From: Ryuthela nishihirai
Taxonomy: Eukaryota > Arthropoda > Arachnida > Araneae > Heptathelidae
NCBI GenBank assembly: GCA_038380435.1
Contig: JAWZYU010000005.1
Coordinates: forward strand, 37,470,001 to 37,534,000
DNA: 64,000 bases
Direction of reading: 5' to 3'
In this document: positions 49,464-59,936 of the stretch, one piece after another
Numbering within the stretch: the first letter of the stretch is position 1
Layout of the letters: the number at the start of each line of letters is the position of its first letter
Position numbers and translations under genes: made by a program
The notes under the pieces: model-generated
Database searches by the model: none
The model's input: the letters and a program-made list of their open reading frames with translations, nothing else
What the model was told of the DNA's origin: nothing

Positions 49464-49616
49464 CATTCGCATCATTCAAACTGTTTCTACGAAACGTGTC
49501 TTGAGGAACAATATTCAGAGGTGGCCGAAACGAGGATCTGTGTACACTGCGGATTGCTCGGCGAAGTGGTGAAATGTCAAGGTCGTTTCTACAGTGACAC
49601 TGGACCCGTTGCATAA
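49464..49616 (+). CDS. Candidate exon with a PHD-like Cys pattern
   Basis: A good acceptor (TTTTTCGTTTTAATCAG) precedes 50 codons ending in TAA at 49614-49616. The peptide has CFYETC and then ICVHCGLLGEVVKCQGRFYS. CxxC followed by GxxGEVVKC resembles the start of PHD-type zinc fingers. The preceding FYETC would fit the end of a previous finger, as in NSD-type methyltransferases. The second pair of Cys/His ligands is not complete here, so the exon would need a partner or is decayed. No other exon was found in the window. Confidence 0.35.
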   Translation, partial: HSHHSNCFYETCLEEQYSEVAETRICVHCGLLGEVVKCQGRFYSDTGPVA

Positions 49617-49815
49617 TCTTTCATTAGATGCAACTCTTTTCTTTCTCCTCTCCACAACAGCCAACATAAGAAACGTTATAGCTTTGTTGGGAATAGTTAT
49701 TGTAGAGATGTGTACTTTGGTAGATACAGATTTTCTTTTTTTGTGACCGAAAACCTGAATTATTTTAATGATTGATTTACTCTCCTCTAATTTTTATTTA
49801 ATCTCTGATGCAAAC

Positions 49816-50073
49816 CAGTGTCGTCTTAACAGTATTGTAGGCCCCTGGACAAAGCAATGCACTGGGGCTCCTAGCCCCCCACCTACGGGAATAAAAATGT
49901 AAACAGTGAATAAAATTAAGCCTACAGATTTTATTGGTACTTTTAACAAAATCAATGTTTAAACGAAAAAACATGCTGCAAAACGAGGATTAATCAGCAC
50001 AAACTTTTGCGAAATTTAGAATCTTGGGGCCTCTGGGAAACTGCCCAGTGTGCCCAGTCTTAAGACGGCCCTG
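49816..50073. mobile_element. 258-bp hAT-like MITE
   Basis: TIR CAGTGTCGTCTTAA on the left and TTAAGACGGCCCTG on the right. The 8-bp target duplications ATGCAAAC (49808-49815) and ATTCAAAC (50074-50081) differ at one base. Non-coding. Confidence 0.82.
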
Positions 50074-50081
50074 ATTCAAAC

Positions 50082-50927
50082 TGAAGGCAATATCCTCCAT
50101 CCGGTTCGGTGGAACCTGTTGTCAAAAAATATAAAAAATAACGATATAAACAGAATGATAAAAAAATAACTATATATATATATTGAAAAAGAGCCGTTCA
50201 GATTGTTCCTTCTACTGATTTTTGAAATGATTTCGGTAAATACTTTTCCTAATAGAATAAAAAATGCAATTGAAGAGAATCGGTAGATAAGGAATTGGGA
50301 TGACATGGATGGACCCCGCAATAGTTTGGCACAAAACCTATGTCCATTGATAAATTTTCCCATCGGTAACTTTATTCATAGCTTTCCACCATTAACGTAT
50401 CACTCCATTCTTAAGGCAGGCGATAGCAGCACTCCCAGAAATTTCGGACACTTTTAGAGTGTCTGATCTCTGCATCCAACACGGTTAGAACGAGGCGCTG
50501 ATCTGGGGCATGACCTCATTTAAGAGCGCTAGTAAGGGTAACAGAGGCCAAAAATTAGTAAACATTTTTATTTCAAGCGTTTTTTAAATTTTTTTTAAAG
50601 AATTGTAAAACAGAGGGGGAAATATCCTGCAATAGCAATCCAGATTCCTGATATATGATAGCAAGTTATGCTAAATTTCTACGGGGATGCTGTGTAGACA
50701 AATACCTGACAATATTTCGTAGAACACTGTTTGTTCATCTTTCTCTTGTTACTGCCTTCTTTCTTTGCTCTGGCGATACATGACCTTGAACAGAGGTGAA
50801 ACGCTCTCCGGGACGTTACAGGTTTTAATGTTAGAATCTCTTCTCAATGACAAGATGGCTCTTTTGATTGTACACATTGGCTTTGTACATTACTTTCCGA
50901 ATAAACTCCGTTTATACATGTATTTTA
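50082..50927. other. Unassigned AT-rich stretch
   Basis: No gene recognised; short frames here lack any family pattern. Confidence 0.45.
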
Positions 50928-50938
50928 CATCATATAAT

Positions 50939-51324
50939 AGAGGGGATGGTGGTGGTGGCTCAGTCGGTAGCGTGCCAGGCTCGTAATCTGCAGTTCTCAA
51001 GTTCGAGTCCCAGCTGGGTCAGCGTTGAGATTTATCACCTGAAAACTCCCCGCCCTGCCCAAGTCAGTAGGGGACACCGATGGGCTTGGAATGACCGCCT
51101 TCCGTTGGATGGGACGTTAAGCCGTGGCCCTGTGTGTGGGAGAGTCATACCCAGTGCACGTTAAAGAACACGGTGGATGGCCTTGACAGGAGGCTACCGT
51201 CTCTCAACAGCAGTTACAGTGGGTCCCCTCCCCCAACCTTCTCTGAGCCTTCGGGGTGTTTGTGACCTGTCCATTTAGCCCATTGTATGCAAAAAACGTG
51301 CCGCTCAGAGGTAAAACAACCAAC
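50939..51324 (+). repeat. SINE-1, full-length copy
   Basis: A 386-bp copy with an 11-bp target duplication CATCATATAAT at 50928-50938 and 51325-51335. The tRNA-like head (GGTGGCTCAGTCGGTAGCG, GTTCGAGTCCC) lies on the left. This is the only full-length copy on the plus strand. Confidence 0.92.
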
Positions 51325-51354
51325 CATCATATAATGTAAAATAGAACTAGATAA

Positions 51355-51555
51355 AATAAATATCCCCTCAAGCAACTGCTTACCTCAGAGTTCTGACAGG
51401 AGTCTTTCAGTTTATATGCCATGTAGAAGGTTTCAGAGGATGTCGGTCCTCAATAGAAAGACAACACAAGCATCCATGCCTTAACCCGGTGCTTGAACTC
51501 GGGTACTTTTGATTGATAGCCAAGCATGATAACCACTCGGCCACTGCATGGCTTG
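51355..51555 (-). repeat. SINE-2 copy 3
   Basis: Flanked by GAACTAGATAA (51344-51354) and GAACTGGATAA (51556-51566), a target duplication with one difference. It is more diverged than copies 1 and 2 (B box GAGTTCAAGCACC on the minus strand). Confidence 0.82.
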
Positions 51556-51943
51556 GAACTGGATAATATGAAACAAATTTATTTTTATTAACCACATATC
51601 TGTATAAATACATAAATATTGATTTAATTACAAAATTCAGCAATTTCTTTACAGCTGCATAAAATTTATTATTAAATTGTACTGGATAAAAATAACTTGT
51701 ATCTGGATAAAAATAACATAATATGTGGACACACAACTTTTACACGTGTGGATGAATAATCTGAATAACAATTTAATACAGTTTGTGGATACAAAAATTA
51801 TTTAACAATAAATCAACATTCTCATAGCGTAATATCCATTTTTTCACTTCTTTCTTAGTTCTTTTAACATGTACATGCAAAAAATATAACATATTACAAA
51901 CTGGAAAATATTCTTAAAAAAATTGAACGAATAAGTAAAATAA

Positions 51944-52116
51944 AAAAAAAATAAATATCCCCTCAAGCAGCTGCTTGCCATAGAGGCCTGACAGTAGCCT
52001 GTCAGTTTATATGCCATAGTAGAAGGTCTGAGAGGATGGCAGGACCTCAGCAGAAAAACAACACAAACAGCATGCCTTACCCGGGGCTCGAACCCAGGTC
52101 CCTTAGATTAATAGCC
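51944..52116 (-). repeat. SINE-2 copy 4, lacking part of the tRNA head
   Basis: It has the body and 3' end of SINE-2 but stops at CTTGGCTATT, before the A box. The perfect 11-bp duplication AAGTAAAATAA at 51933-51943 and 52117-52127 shows that it inserted in this 5'-truncated form. Confidence 0.85.
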
Positions 52117-52127
52117 AAGTAAAATAA

Positions 52128-52950
52128 TAAAAAAAAGCCCTATATGGGGTCGAGAAGTAAAACGTAAAATTATAATTAAAATATATTGCCATTGATGAAA
52201 TCATTGTTCAGTTCATACAGGGTTAGCGTAGCTCCACCCTGAACTCATTTTTGATGCTCTCACCACCCCTGAAAAATTTTCTGCCGATGCCCAGGATTGA
52301 AGGTGAAGAAAATAACTCAAAGAATCTATCCAAATCCCAATTTTCAGCAATCAAGCTAGGTATTCAAAGGGAATATATATAGCTAAAAATTATAGGAACT
52401 AGAAAATATATAATAGCAGCAATTCCAATGCTGAGAAGTAAGTTTGTAAAAAAATTATTTTTACAACTTCTGAAATATACACTTAGTTTATTAAACGGTT
52501 CAAAATTATACTTAATGTATTTAATTACTTCCGTGATAGATTCTTACGACTCATTGTTAAATATTCAAACATCCGTAACACTTTAAATCCGGAACCAATT
52601 TTGTTGAAATTTGAGATATAGATAGATTTAATTGATATCTTCAATTTACATTCAGTCATATTTTACCACGAAATGTTTATTAAAGAAGTTATAGAGCTTA
52701 AAAGTTAGTTTCCCATTTACACAAAATGGAGTTGTAACTTTTGCTCGAGTGTATATAGTATTATTGAGCAAAGCTACATTTTGCAAGATACGTTTGTCAG
52801 AAAAAAAAGATCCATGAAAGTGTTTTTTATGTATTCTGATCCTGGCCAATCTGAGTGATTACGAGTGTGGGCCACTACCGACTGAGCCACCCTGCTCCGG
52901 ATAACCGGGACTTTACTGTAGTTTATAAAAACAAGTCTGACGCCATTAAC
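52128..52950. other. Unassigned AT-rich stretch with small repeat remnants
   Basis: No gene. CACTACCGACTGAGCCACC at about 52870-52888 is the head of a SINE-1 copy. CCGGATAACCGGGACTTTAC at about 52897-52916 is the end of a pogo-like element. Confidence 0.5.
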
Positions 52951-52951
52951 T

Positions 52952-53197
52952 TCAGTTGAGAAGATAAATTGCTTTAGTCACTTGTGGGTCAATATAAGAA
53001 TTAATCTCATGATTCCCATAAGTACCACTATAAAAGCCATTATGAGTTAATCTTAACCCCCAAGAATAAAGAGCAGTTCGTACTTCTTGGTATAACAACT
53101 TGAACTCCCCATTCAACGGAAGTCCTTTTCTTGCTCTTGGGCCACACTCGGTCAGAGTGTTATGAGAAACAAAGTAATACTTAGTTTGAAAAGCCAT
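52952..53197 (-). CDS. Small ORF of unknown function
   Basis: 81 codons from the ATG at 53195-53197. The peptide begins MAFQTKYYFVSHNTL and has an even amino-acid mix with many aromatic residues, no signal peptide, no membrane segment and no known motif. It is not part of any repeat I recognise. It may be a small gene, an exon or chance. Confidence 0.25.
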   Translation of the reverse strand: MAFQTKYYFVSHNTLTECGPRARKGLPLNGEFKLLYQEVRTALYSWGLRLTHNGFYSGTYGNHEINSYIDPQVTKAIYLLN

Positions 53198-53844
53198 ACG
53201 ACGCTGAACATCATTTAAACAGATGAAATAACATGTCGCGAAGTATGAAGATAGCGCGATAAGTGAAGTAAGGTCGCATGCAGAATTGAAAATCAGATGT
53301 CACGGTCCCACGACTCCGGAGACAATGGCACGGTCAGGTAAACTCTGACACGGATTCGTCTCCTCCTCCTCTTCATTGAGTCACTTCCATCGTTAAGGCT
53401 TTGCCTTCGCTTGTTTCATGACTGCATTCATCTGAGTTGCGTGCTTGGGCGATTGATCCTTAAAATGCGAACTCCAAAGGATAATTGCTGCCATAAATAG
53501 CCGCTTATTGCCATTGAATGTGACATTGCCTAAGTGATGACGAAATATACGTCATTCTCCAAAAAAAAGATGAAACTAATTGTAGAGGTAGTGTAATGAT
53601 ACCAAAATGTTCCTCAAGTTTCGTAGTTCGCGTTCAAGTTGTGCCACGGTTTCAGATTTTCCCCTCTTTTCCATCTGTGCTCTTTCTTCTCCGAGGTTCT
53701 AAAGTGTTTGGGAAGCTTATGGATGCAAGATCAAGTGTTCTTCTAAAACGGTGTCAAGGTTATCCAGCATGACAGTAATTTCGATCACGAGTGTTTAAAT
53801 CTCGATTTTCAAAAATATTCTGTTAGGATTCAAAGAGCTATGGA
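53198..53844. other. Unassigned stretch
   Basis: No gene, repeat or structure recognised. Confidence 0.45.
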
Positions 53845-53856
53845 AGTTTCAATATG

Positions 53857-54239
53857 ATTGGATTGTTTTACTTCTGAGCGGCACTTTTTTGCACACCATG
53901 GGCTAAATGGCCAGGTCACATGGACCCCGAAGGCTCAGAGAAGGTTGGGGGAGGGGACCCACTGGAACAGCTGTTGGGAGAAAGATGGTAGCCTCCCGTC
54001 AAGGTCATCCAGCGTGTTCTTTAACGTGCACAGGGTATGGCTCTCCCACACACGGGCCACGGCTTAACGTCCCATCCGACGGACGGCGGCCTTTCCAAGC
54101 CCATCGGTGTCCCCTACTGACCGTGGGCAGGGCGGGGAATTTTGCGGAGATAAAGATCAACGCTAACCCAGCTGGGACTCGAACCTGGGAACTACAGATT
54201 ACGAGCCTGGCGCGCTACCGACTGAGCCACCCCCGCCCC
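53857..54239 (-). repeat. SINE-1, full-length copy
   Basis: A 383-bp copy with a perfect 12-bp target duplication AGTTTCAATATG at 53845-53856 and 54240-54251. Confidence 0.92.
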
Positions 54240-54538
54240 AGTTTCAATATGTAGAGCAACATTGTTTATGTAGCATTCATTTATGACGTCACTTAAGTAG
54301 TCCCTCGCTGGCCACGAGTAGTCCTACTACATAGATTCTTGTTGTATTTTTGTTTCTAATGCTATTACTGGTGGATTCTTATGCTAAACTTTATACTAAT
54401 GTTTATCTATAAATATATTTTATTAGAAAAAAATTATTCGTATTTATTATCAAATATTACAAGCTAATTAGTACAGAATTTTTTTTCTCCTAGATAAAAT
54501 ATATTGATAGAAAAATATTAGTATAAAGATTAGCACAG

Positions 54539-54902
54539 GGTTGAGTTGTTGGGCTGTTTTACCTCTGAGCGGCACTTTTTTGCACACAATGGGCTAAATG
54601 GCCAGGTCACATGGATCCCGAAGGCTCAGAGAAGGTTGGGGGAGGGGACCCACTGGAACAGCTGTTGGGAGACAGATAGTAGCTTCCCGTAAAGGCCACC
54701 CAGCGTGTTCTTTAACGTGCACAGGATATGGCTCTCCCGCACACGGGGCTACGTCTTAACGTCCCATCCGACGGACGGTGACCTTTCCAAGCCCATCGGT
54801 GTCCCCTACTGACCGTGGGCAGGGCGGGGAATTTTGCGGAGATAAATCTCAACGCTGACCTAGCTGGGACTCGAACTTGGGAACTACAGATTACGAGCCT
54901 GG
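54539..54902 (-). repeat. SINE-1, 5'-truncated copy
   Basis: The head is cut at CCAGGCTCGTAATCTG, so the A box is missing. The 12-bp duplication AGATTAGCACAG at 54527-54538 and 54903-54914 is perfect. Confidence 0.9.
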
Positions 54903-54914
54903 AGATTAGCACAG

Positions 54915-55385
54915 AATCCACGAGTAATAATATTATAATCAAAAATATAAGAAGTGTCTCTATGGTAGAAATACTTTAACTGATGTCATAAATTTGGTCC
55001 CCTGGCTTTCTGTTAGAGGAGGTGTTGGTTTAAGTCTCTCCCCTCCCCCTCTAGGATATGTTTTCGAAATAAATCCTTATTTCATTAATTTACATTTAAA
55101 AAAAATGTTAAGAAAATTTCTCATTTCCTCTGAAATCCTGTCTATGCTACTGCTTTATGTGCACGTGCAGGGCGAGATCAGGAAAAGAATAAAAGGGTAG
55201 ACCAAGTGACGTCATCGATCCAGAATGAAATGGAATGCTGGTTCACTATAAAAATCCCCCCCCCCCCGCTTTAGTAGCCTTAAATATATTGAAAAACGCG
55301 TGTAAAAGAAATACTATTTGCAATATGCATTAATGCTTTTTTGATTTTCAACATGGTAAATAATTTTTCATCATATTGAGAAATA
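54915..55385. other. Unassigned stretch with a C-run
   Basis: No gene. A C-run of about 12 bases lies at 55257-55268. The frame 54994-55200 has no recognisable content. Confidence 0.45.
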
Positions 55386-55562
55386 GACACACAGGTACTG
55401 GACAAAAAAATGCAAACAGTTCCATGTTATCTCAACAGAAAAATCGCATTCAGAACTTAATAACGTCTTCAATATGGTTTCTAATGAAAAAAATGTCTAA
55501 AGATAAATTAAAGATCTCAGTCATATCTATCTAAATCTCGATTTTAAACGCTATTTATTCAG
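55386..55562. repeat. Left arm of a large inverted repeat
   Basis: Its complement matches 56083-56240 and then 56711-56720. Shared words include GTTTAAAATCGAGAT, TTTAGACATTTTTTTCATTA-like and TCTGAATGCGATTTTT. The arms are about 170 bp with some substitutions. Confidence 0.75.
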
Positions 55563-55741
55563 TCTCCAAAGAGTTACGAATTGTGGAATATTCAACAGGC
55601 TACAAAAAAAATTGACACCAAAATTTAATTAAAATATTAAAACAGGAGGTTAGATTTTTGAGTTAAACTTTTTCGTACTCTATTAAATGTTTCAGCGTTC
55701 ATAACTCTTTGAATATTTAACAAGGGATACCGAACAAGTAA

Positions 55742-55826
55742 CTCGGTAATAAAATATCACAGGAAAATATCCTGTAGACAAGACACAATACAGGACATTT
55801 TCCTGTGATACTTTATTACTGAATTA
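55742..55826. repeat. 85-bp hairpin inside the large inverted repeat
   Basis: GGTAATAAAATATCACAGGA and its downstream complement TCCTGTGATACTTTATTACT, extended by AAATATCCTGTA and TACAGGACATTT, form arms of about 33 bp with a 17-nt loop. Confidence 0.75.
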
Positions 55827-55984
55827 TATACTTATATATATAATGCTGTGAGCATGAGTGACAAATATTACTTTCATCATATGAAGCAGCTTGTTTGCCC
55901 GATTTTCGGCATAAATGGTGTGAATAAACCAAATATTTAGGAATGCTTATGTCACGTTGCTGAAGAAAGCAGTTAGTCTCTGAT

Positions 55985-56060
55985 GAAATAGTGGTTATGA
56001 CGCCTGGTATGCTTTTTGGGAGACGTGGGTTCATATCCTACTCAGGACGACACCAGTTTT
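55985..56060 (+). repeat. tRNA-like repeat unit
   Basis: A-box-like TAGTGGTTATGACGCC (55989-56004) and B-box-like GGGTTCATATCC (56027-56038), 22 nt apart. No complete acceptor pairing. Probably tRNA-derived and related to the pair at 42945-43200. Confidence 0.4.
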
Positions 56061-56240
56061 TTCTCAAGAAATCATTTCAACTGAACAAATAACGTTTAAA
56101 ATCGAGATATAGATAGATATTAATGAAATCTTTATCTTTAGACATATTTTTCATTAAAAATCACATTGAAAAAGTTTTTGAACTCTGAATGCGATTTTTT
56201 ATTGAGATAGCAGGAAGTGTTTTCATTTATCTGTCCAGTA

Positions 56241-56710
56241 CAGTCGCTCAAAAAAGTATCCGAACACTACGGTTGATTACAGAATTCAGAAAAAATATCT
56301 GACAACGATTTTTTTTAGAAATTAGTGATCTGACAACCTTCGTGTCACGTGATTACAGAATTCAGGGAAAATATCTGGAGCGTGTACAGCAACTGTACAC
56401 GCTCCAGTTACCGTTCACAGCAAACTGGAGCGTGTGCAGTTACTGCACACGCTCCAGTTTGCTGTGAACGGTAACTGCACACGCTCAATATTTCCGTGAG
56501 TGAGCCCACACGATCTAGTATCAAAATAATATAACCACCTACAGTCGCTCAAAAAATATCCGAACACTATGGTTGATTACAGAATTCAGAAAAAATATCT
56601 GGCAACGATTTTTTTTAGAAATTAGTGATCTGGCAACCTTCGTGTCACGTGACACGAAGGTTGCCAGATCACTCATCATCATAGTGTTCTGATACTTTTT
56701 TGAGCTACTG
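56241..56710. mobile_element. Composite mariner-type MITE cluster
   Basis: TA borders at 56239-56240 and 56711-56712. It begins CAGTCGCTCAAAAAAGTATC. A second start of the same kind lies at 56542, preceded by TA. The right arm (56660-56710) is shortened. Between the two lies the foreign hairpin cluster at 56377-56476. The sequence resembles the palindromic MITE at 40976-41192. Confidence 0.75.
56377..56476. repeat. Two adjacent perfect hairpins sharing a motif
   Basis: Hairpin 1: GGAGCGTGTACAG (56377-56389), CAA, CTGTACACGCTCC (56393-56405). Hairpin 2: 34-bp arms at 56406-56439 and 56443-56476 around TTA with no mismatch. The motif GGAGCGTGT occurs in both stems. A further partial copy, GCACACGCTC, follows at 56477-56486. 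Confidence 0.9.
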
Positions 56711-56730
56711 TACCTGTATATCGTAATATA

Positions 56731-57484
56731 TAAAGTCCCCGACGTACGTAAGGGTTCAGTTCCCGGAGACCTAGGTAAGTCGAGTTTTTACGTAAGTCAC
56801 AGTCCCATATTAAGTATACGCCCTTGTCCTATTTTTCACTTCTATATCTCACTAATGGTATTGTATTTTAATGCTTTATACTCTTTTCTATAAAAGAAAT
56901 ATCAATTTATTTTGTTGAAATTTGATTTTTTACCATGATTGGCATTGCAAAACATGAACAAACATGCATAGAAAGGGACACTGTTTTGCACATGTGTCAC
57001 CTCAACCCCTATTAAGGACCTGAATTTTTTTCCCACTTCAAACTTTGCGTAAAGTCGTGTTTACATAAGTCGGGTTGTGTTGTGTTGTTTTACCTCTGAG
57101 CTGCACTTTTTTGCACACCATGGGCTAAATGGCCAGGTCACATGGACCCCGAAGGCTCAGAGAAGGTTGGGGGAGGGGACCCACTGGAACAGCTGTTGGG
57201 AGACAGATGGTAGCCTCCCGTCAAGGCCATCCAGCGTGTTCTTTAACGTGCACAGGGTATGGCTCTCCCGCACACGGGGCCACGGCTTAACGTCCCATCC
57301 GACGGACGGCGGCCTTTCCAAACCCATCGGTGTCCCCTACTGACCGTGGGCAGGGCGGGGAATTTTGCGGAGATAAATTTCAACGCTGACCCAGCTGGGA
57401 CTCGAACCTGGGAACTACAGATTACGAGCCTGGCGCGCTACCGACTGAGCCACCCCCGCCCCACATAAGTCGGGAATGTCTGTA
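56731..57484. mobile_element. Candidate small DNA element split by a SINE-1
   Basis: The left end AAAGTCCCCGACGTACGTAA and the right end ACATAAGTCGGGAATGTCTG are inverted and similar (TCCCCGACxTA). A SINE-1 copy sits just inside the right end. A related left end is at 57813-57868 (CTGTATATAGTAATATATGC, CCCCCGACTTAGTAACGGTT). Boundaries are uncertain. Confidence 0.4.
57075..57462 (-). repeat. SINE-1, full-length copy
   Basis: A 388-bp copy with a perfect 12-bp target duplication ACATAAGTCGGG at 57063-57074 and 57463-57474. Closest to the copies at 47449 and 53857. Confidence 0.92.
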
Positions 57485-58365
57485 GTGCGAAACACTAAAT
57501 TTTCCTGAAAAAAAAAATCGTTTCATTTTTCAATACAAAGACGACTCTACAGAAAGTAATGTGACATGAAACAACAAATATTTCTACTCTGATGCCGTGA
57601 TATGAGTTGGGTCGGAGTTTGTGTAACCCTTAACCTCATTTGTCTCAGTTCAGCCATTAGTGAGGCCTGAAGTTTAATATTGTCATGTATAATAACTGGC
57701 TGAACTATATTTATGTGAACCTAAAAGGGTTCATTTTTCGGCCAATAAAATAATGATTGACCTGACCATGAAACACGAGTGAAATTTTATTTACATATAA
57801 TTCATTGTCCGCACCTGTATATAGTAATATATGCAGCCCCCGACTTAGTAACGGTTGAGTTCCAAGTTCCAATTTTTTGAATAAACTCATGAGGTGATTG
57901 TGAAGAAGTCTGTTGGATTGCGTTTTACGAATGGTTGACCCATGATTGACCCACCAACATTTTAAGCCCCCCTTAATCTCCGAATAAGTCCCTTACCAAC
58001 TAAACTTTGGGTGGCAACGATCGGCTGATGCAAGCCTCAGAATAATTGCATGGGTGGCAACCTCACGCAGAAAGGGATGATGCAAGTCTCTAAATAATTG
58101 CAAAACTTTCGATAGCAGTCACTCACAGAAAATCAACTCTCAAGGTTGTATTACCCATTTTTATTCTTTATTAATTAAACACTCATTAAAACCACCTCTC
58201 CTTTATTAAACCCCCTTATCAAAAGTTCACTCTATTAAAACTTCACCAAACTCCTTTGGTGTCCACATTAATCTGAAATTTGCCTAGTCCCGCTAAACTT
58301 TGGGTGACACCTCGCTGAACGGTTGATGCAATCCTTGAACAAGGTCCCCGTATTTTGCCAGTTCG
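57485..58365. other. Unassigned stretch with short internal repeats
   Basis: No gene. The words ACTAAACTTTGGGTG and CTAAACTTTGGGTGAC (about 58003 and 58293), followed by GGCTGATGCAA and GGTTGATGCAA, indicate a diverged direct repeat about 290 bp apart. Confidence 0.5.
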
Positions 58366-58600
58366 ACCTTCACTAGAAGAAGGACTATCCCACAGTAACT
58401 GTTTTAAAAGACTGTCCCACAGAAAATACCATAGGGTAAAAAAATTAATAAAAGGAGTAAAATCTGATTTAAAAATAAATTATTCATAATTATGAAATGT
58501 TATTGAGGTGTAATATGGTCTGTAGGGGTGAAATATAAGACCCACTTTAGAACACGCAACAGACGTTCTGTACCTCACCCCGAACCACGTTTTATTGACG
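58366..58600 (+). repeat. Direct repeat, left copy
   Basis: Starts ACTAGAAGAAGGACTATCCC and contains CAGTAACTGTTT, GGGTAAAAAAATTAATAAAA, AAATCTGATTT and CCTCACCCCG followed by CCACGTTTTA. It matches 59937-60150 in the same order and orientation, roughly 70% by eye. Confidence 0.75.
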
Positions 58601-59069
58601 GAACACTCTCAGCAGTGAAAAAATTTTCGACGTCTCTAATCTTTCATCTGTGTCAACAATCACGCGGTACGAATTGACCTTCCTTCAAATCATACGACGG
58701 GGTCACTTATCGATGGGTGCAATCGGACTTTCAACATATCATGTGACACACGGTCCTGGTGCAATCACTTATCAGTATGGGTTCAAGAGGACGAGTGCAG
58801 ACGCTGCCACAGTGTTTACATTTGGTGCCCATAAGAATGTGCATTTTAATATTTACAACTTGGCAGTGGTCAATTATCAATGTCAGCAATCGCACAATAT
58901 AAATTTGATCTTACAACTTATCGGTCTGGAGGGTCAAGAGGACGAGTGCAGAGCGCTTCACAGTGTTTGCATTTGTCGCTGATAAGGTTTTTAAAATAGA
59001 AGCTAAGTCAATAACACGGTTGCACACTAGCTCATGTGAGGGATCACCAGATTTAACTTAACTTTGGTC
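58601..59069 (+). other. Spacer with an internal 150-bp-offset repeat
   Basis: TTCAAGAGGACGAGTGCAGA (about 58782) and its surroundings recur at about 58935 (GTCAAGAGGACGAGTGCAGA), each followed by CACAGTGTTT and CATTTG. The open frame 58650-58982 is built from these repeats, has no ATG at its start and shows no family. Confidence 0.5.
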
Positions 59070-59104
59070 ATGTCGGAAGATGTATCAGATAGCGGTGGCT
59101 GTAT

Positions 59105-59533
59105 ATGAACATTGCAGCCTCACTAACTGTCATTCTGCTATCAGAAGTTTCACTGTTAGTCACAAGTTCTGCTCTTAGTTTTGAAGTCTCTCTTTGGTCA
59201 CTACGGAGAAAACCACTGTCATTCAGTGAAGTTGTTCACTCTATACTCGTGAGTGTCGGTATCCCCTCATACCAGAAAGCCATATCGTATGAAGAATGCC
59301 TGCAGATTGTGATGAATATATTGACTGAAAAAATCTTACTAGCTCTGAGCATCGTGTGTGATGGTGAGACCATCACCATAGAACTGCACGAAGTGGCTCA
59401 CGAATATTTATGCAGAGTGTGTTTTGCCCAAGAAGCGGCGTTAAAACACGCTGAAAACATGGACTATGGGGCTGTGGTGGAGGATGCTATGACCTCAATA
59501 GAGATAGCTAACATCGTTGAAGTTGTAACATAA
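59105..59533 (+). pseudogene. Small acidic ORF, possible histone-fold (H2B-like) relative, damaged start
   Basis: The frame is open for 142 codons from an ATG at 59105, but the meaningful part begins near 59215 (LSFSEVVHSILVSVG). In the second copy at the window's right end this part has its own start codon. Here that ATG is ACG and two bases are missing just after it. The rest reads through ISYEECLQIVMNILTEKI, ETITIELHEVAHEYL and AALKHAENMDYGAV to a TAA. The spacing of helix, TIT, helix and a KHA...GAV end recalls the H2B histone fold, but charge is acidic and identity is low. The function is unknown. Confidence 0.35.
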
Positions 59534-59936
59534 CAAGATAAAAAAAAAGAAAAGGTTCTTTTCAGAAGCTCTTCATTTGTGTCGAAAGGATTACCAATCG
59601 TACAGTTTCTGTTCACAACTCTTACTTCTCTATCTACACGTTTCTTCTATATCTCTACATTCGATTCACTGTCACCCGGTTAACAGAGTAAATTTTATAG
59701 GGTGTTTAACCTTCAGTTAAAATGATAATTTTACACACTACGTTAGGATTAACAATTCTTATAGCGTATAAGTAGTTTTGTTTCTAGGATCCCTCTCCAC
59801 TTTTAAAATTTAGATCTTACACATTCTTGCAAACCCGACAGTCTTTTCATATTAATATACGTATTTTTATAACTGTTGTAAAGTCCGTTTTAATCAACAC
59901 TTATTTCTTTTAACCCCGCGACTATTGGTTGTCGCA
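59534..59936. other. Unassigned stretch
   Basis: AT-rich and non-coding as far as I can see; no repeat recognised. Confidence 0.45.

Larger units (their letters stand above)
56083..56720. repeat. Right arm of the large inverted repeat, interrupted by a MITE cluster
   Basis: The arm runs from 56083 to TCCAGTA at 56240. After the MITE cluster it continues with CCTG at 56713, as expected from the left arm (CAGGTACTGG). The MITE cluster therefore inserted at a TA within this arm. Confidence 0.7.

Noticed and set aside
47495..57468. Frames of 65-115 codons in the SINE-1 copies (for example 53858-54254, 57077-57343)
   Set aside because: The similar peptides come from the SINE sequence itself. They start and stop at different places in each copy.
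58650..58982. 110-codon frame upstream of the small ORF
   Set aside because: Starts with GTG, consists of internal nucleotide repeats and matches no family.
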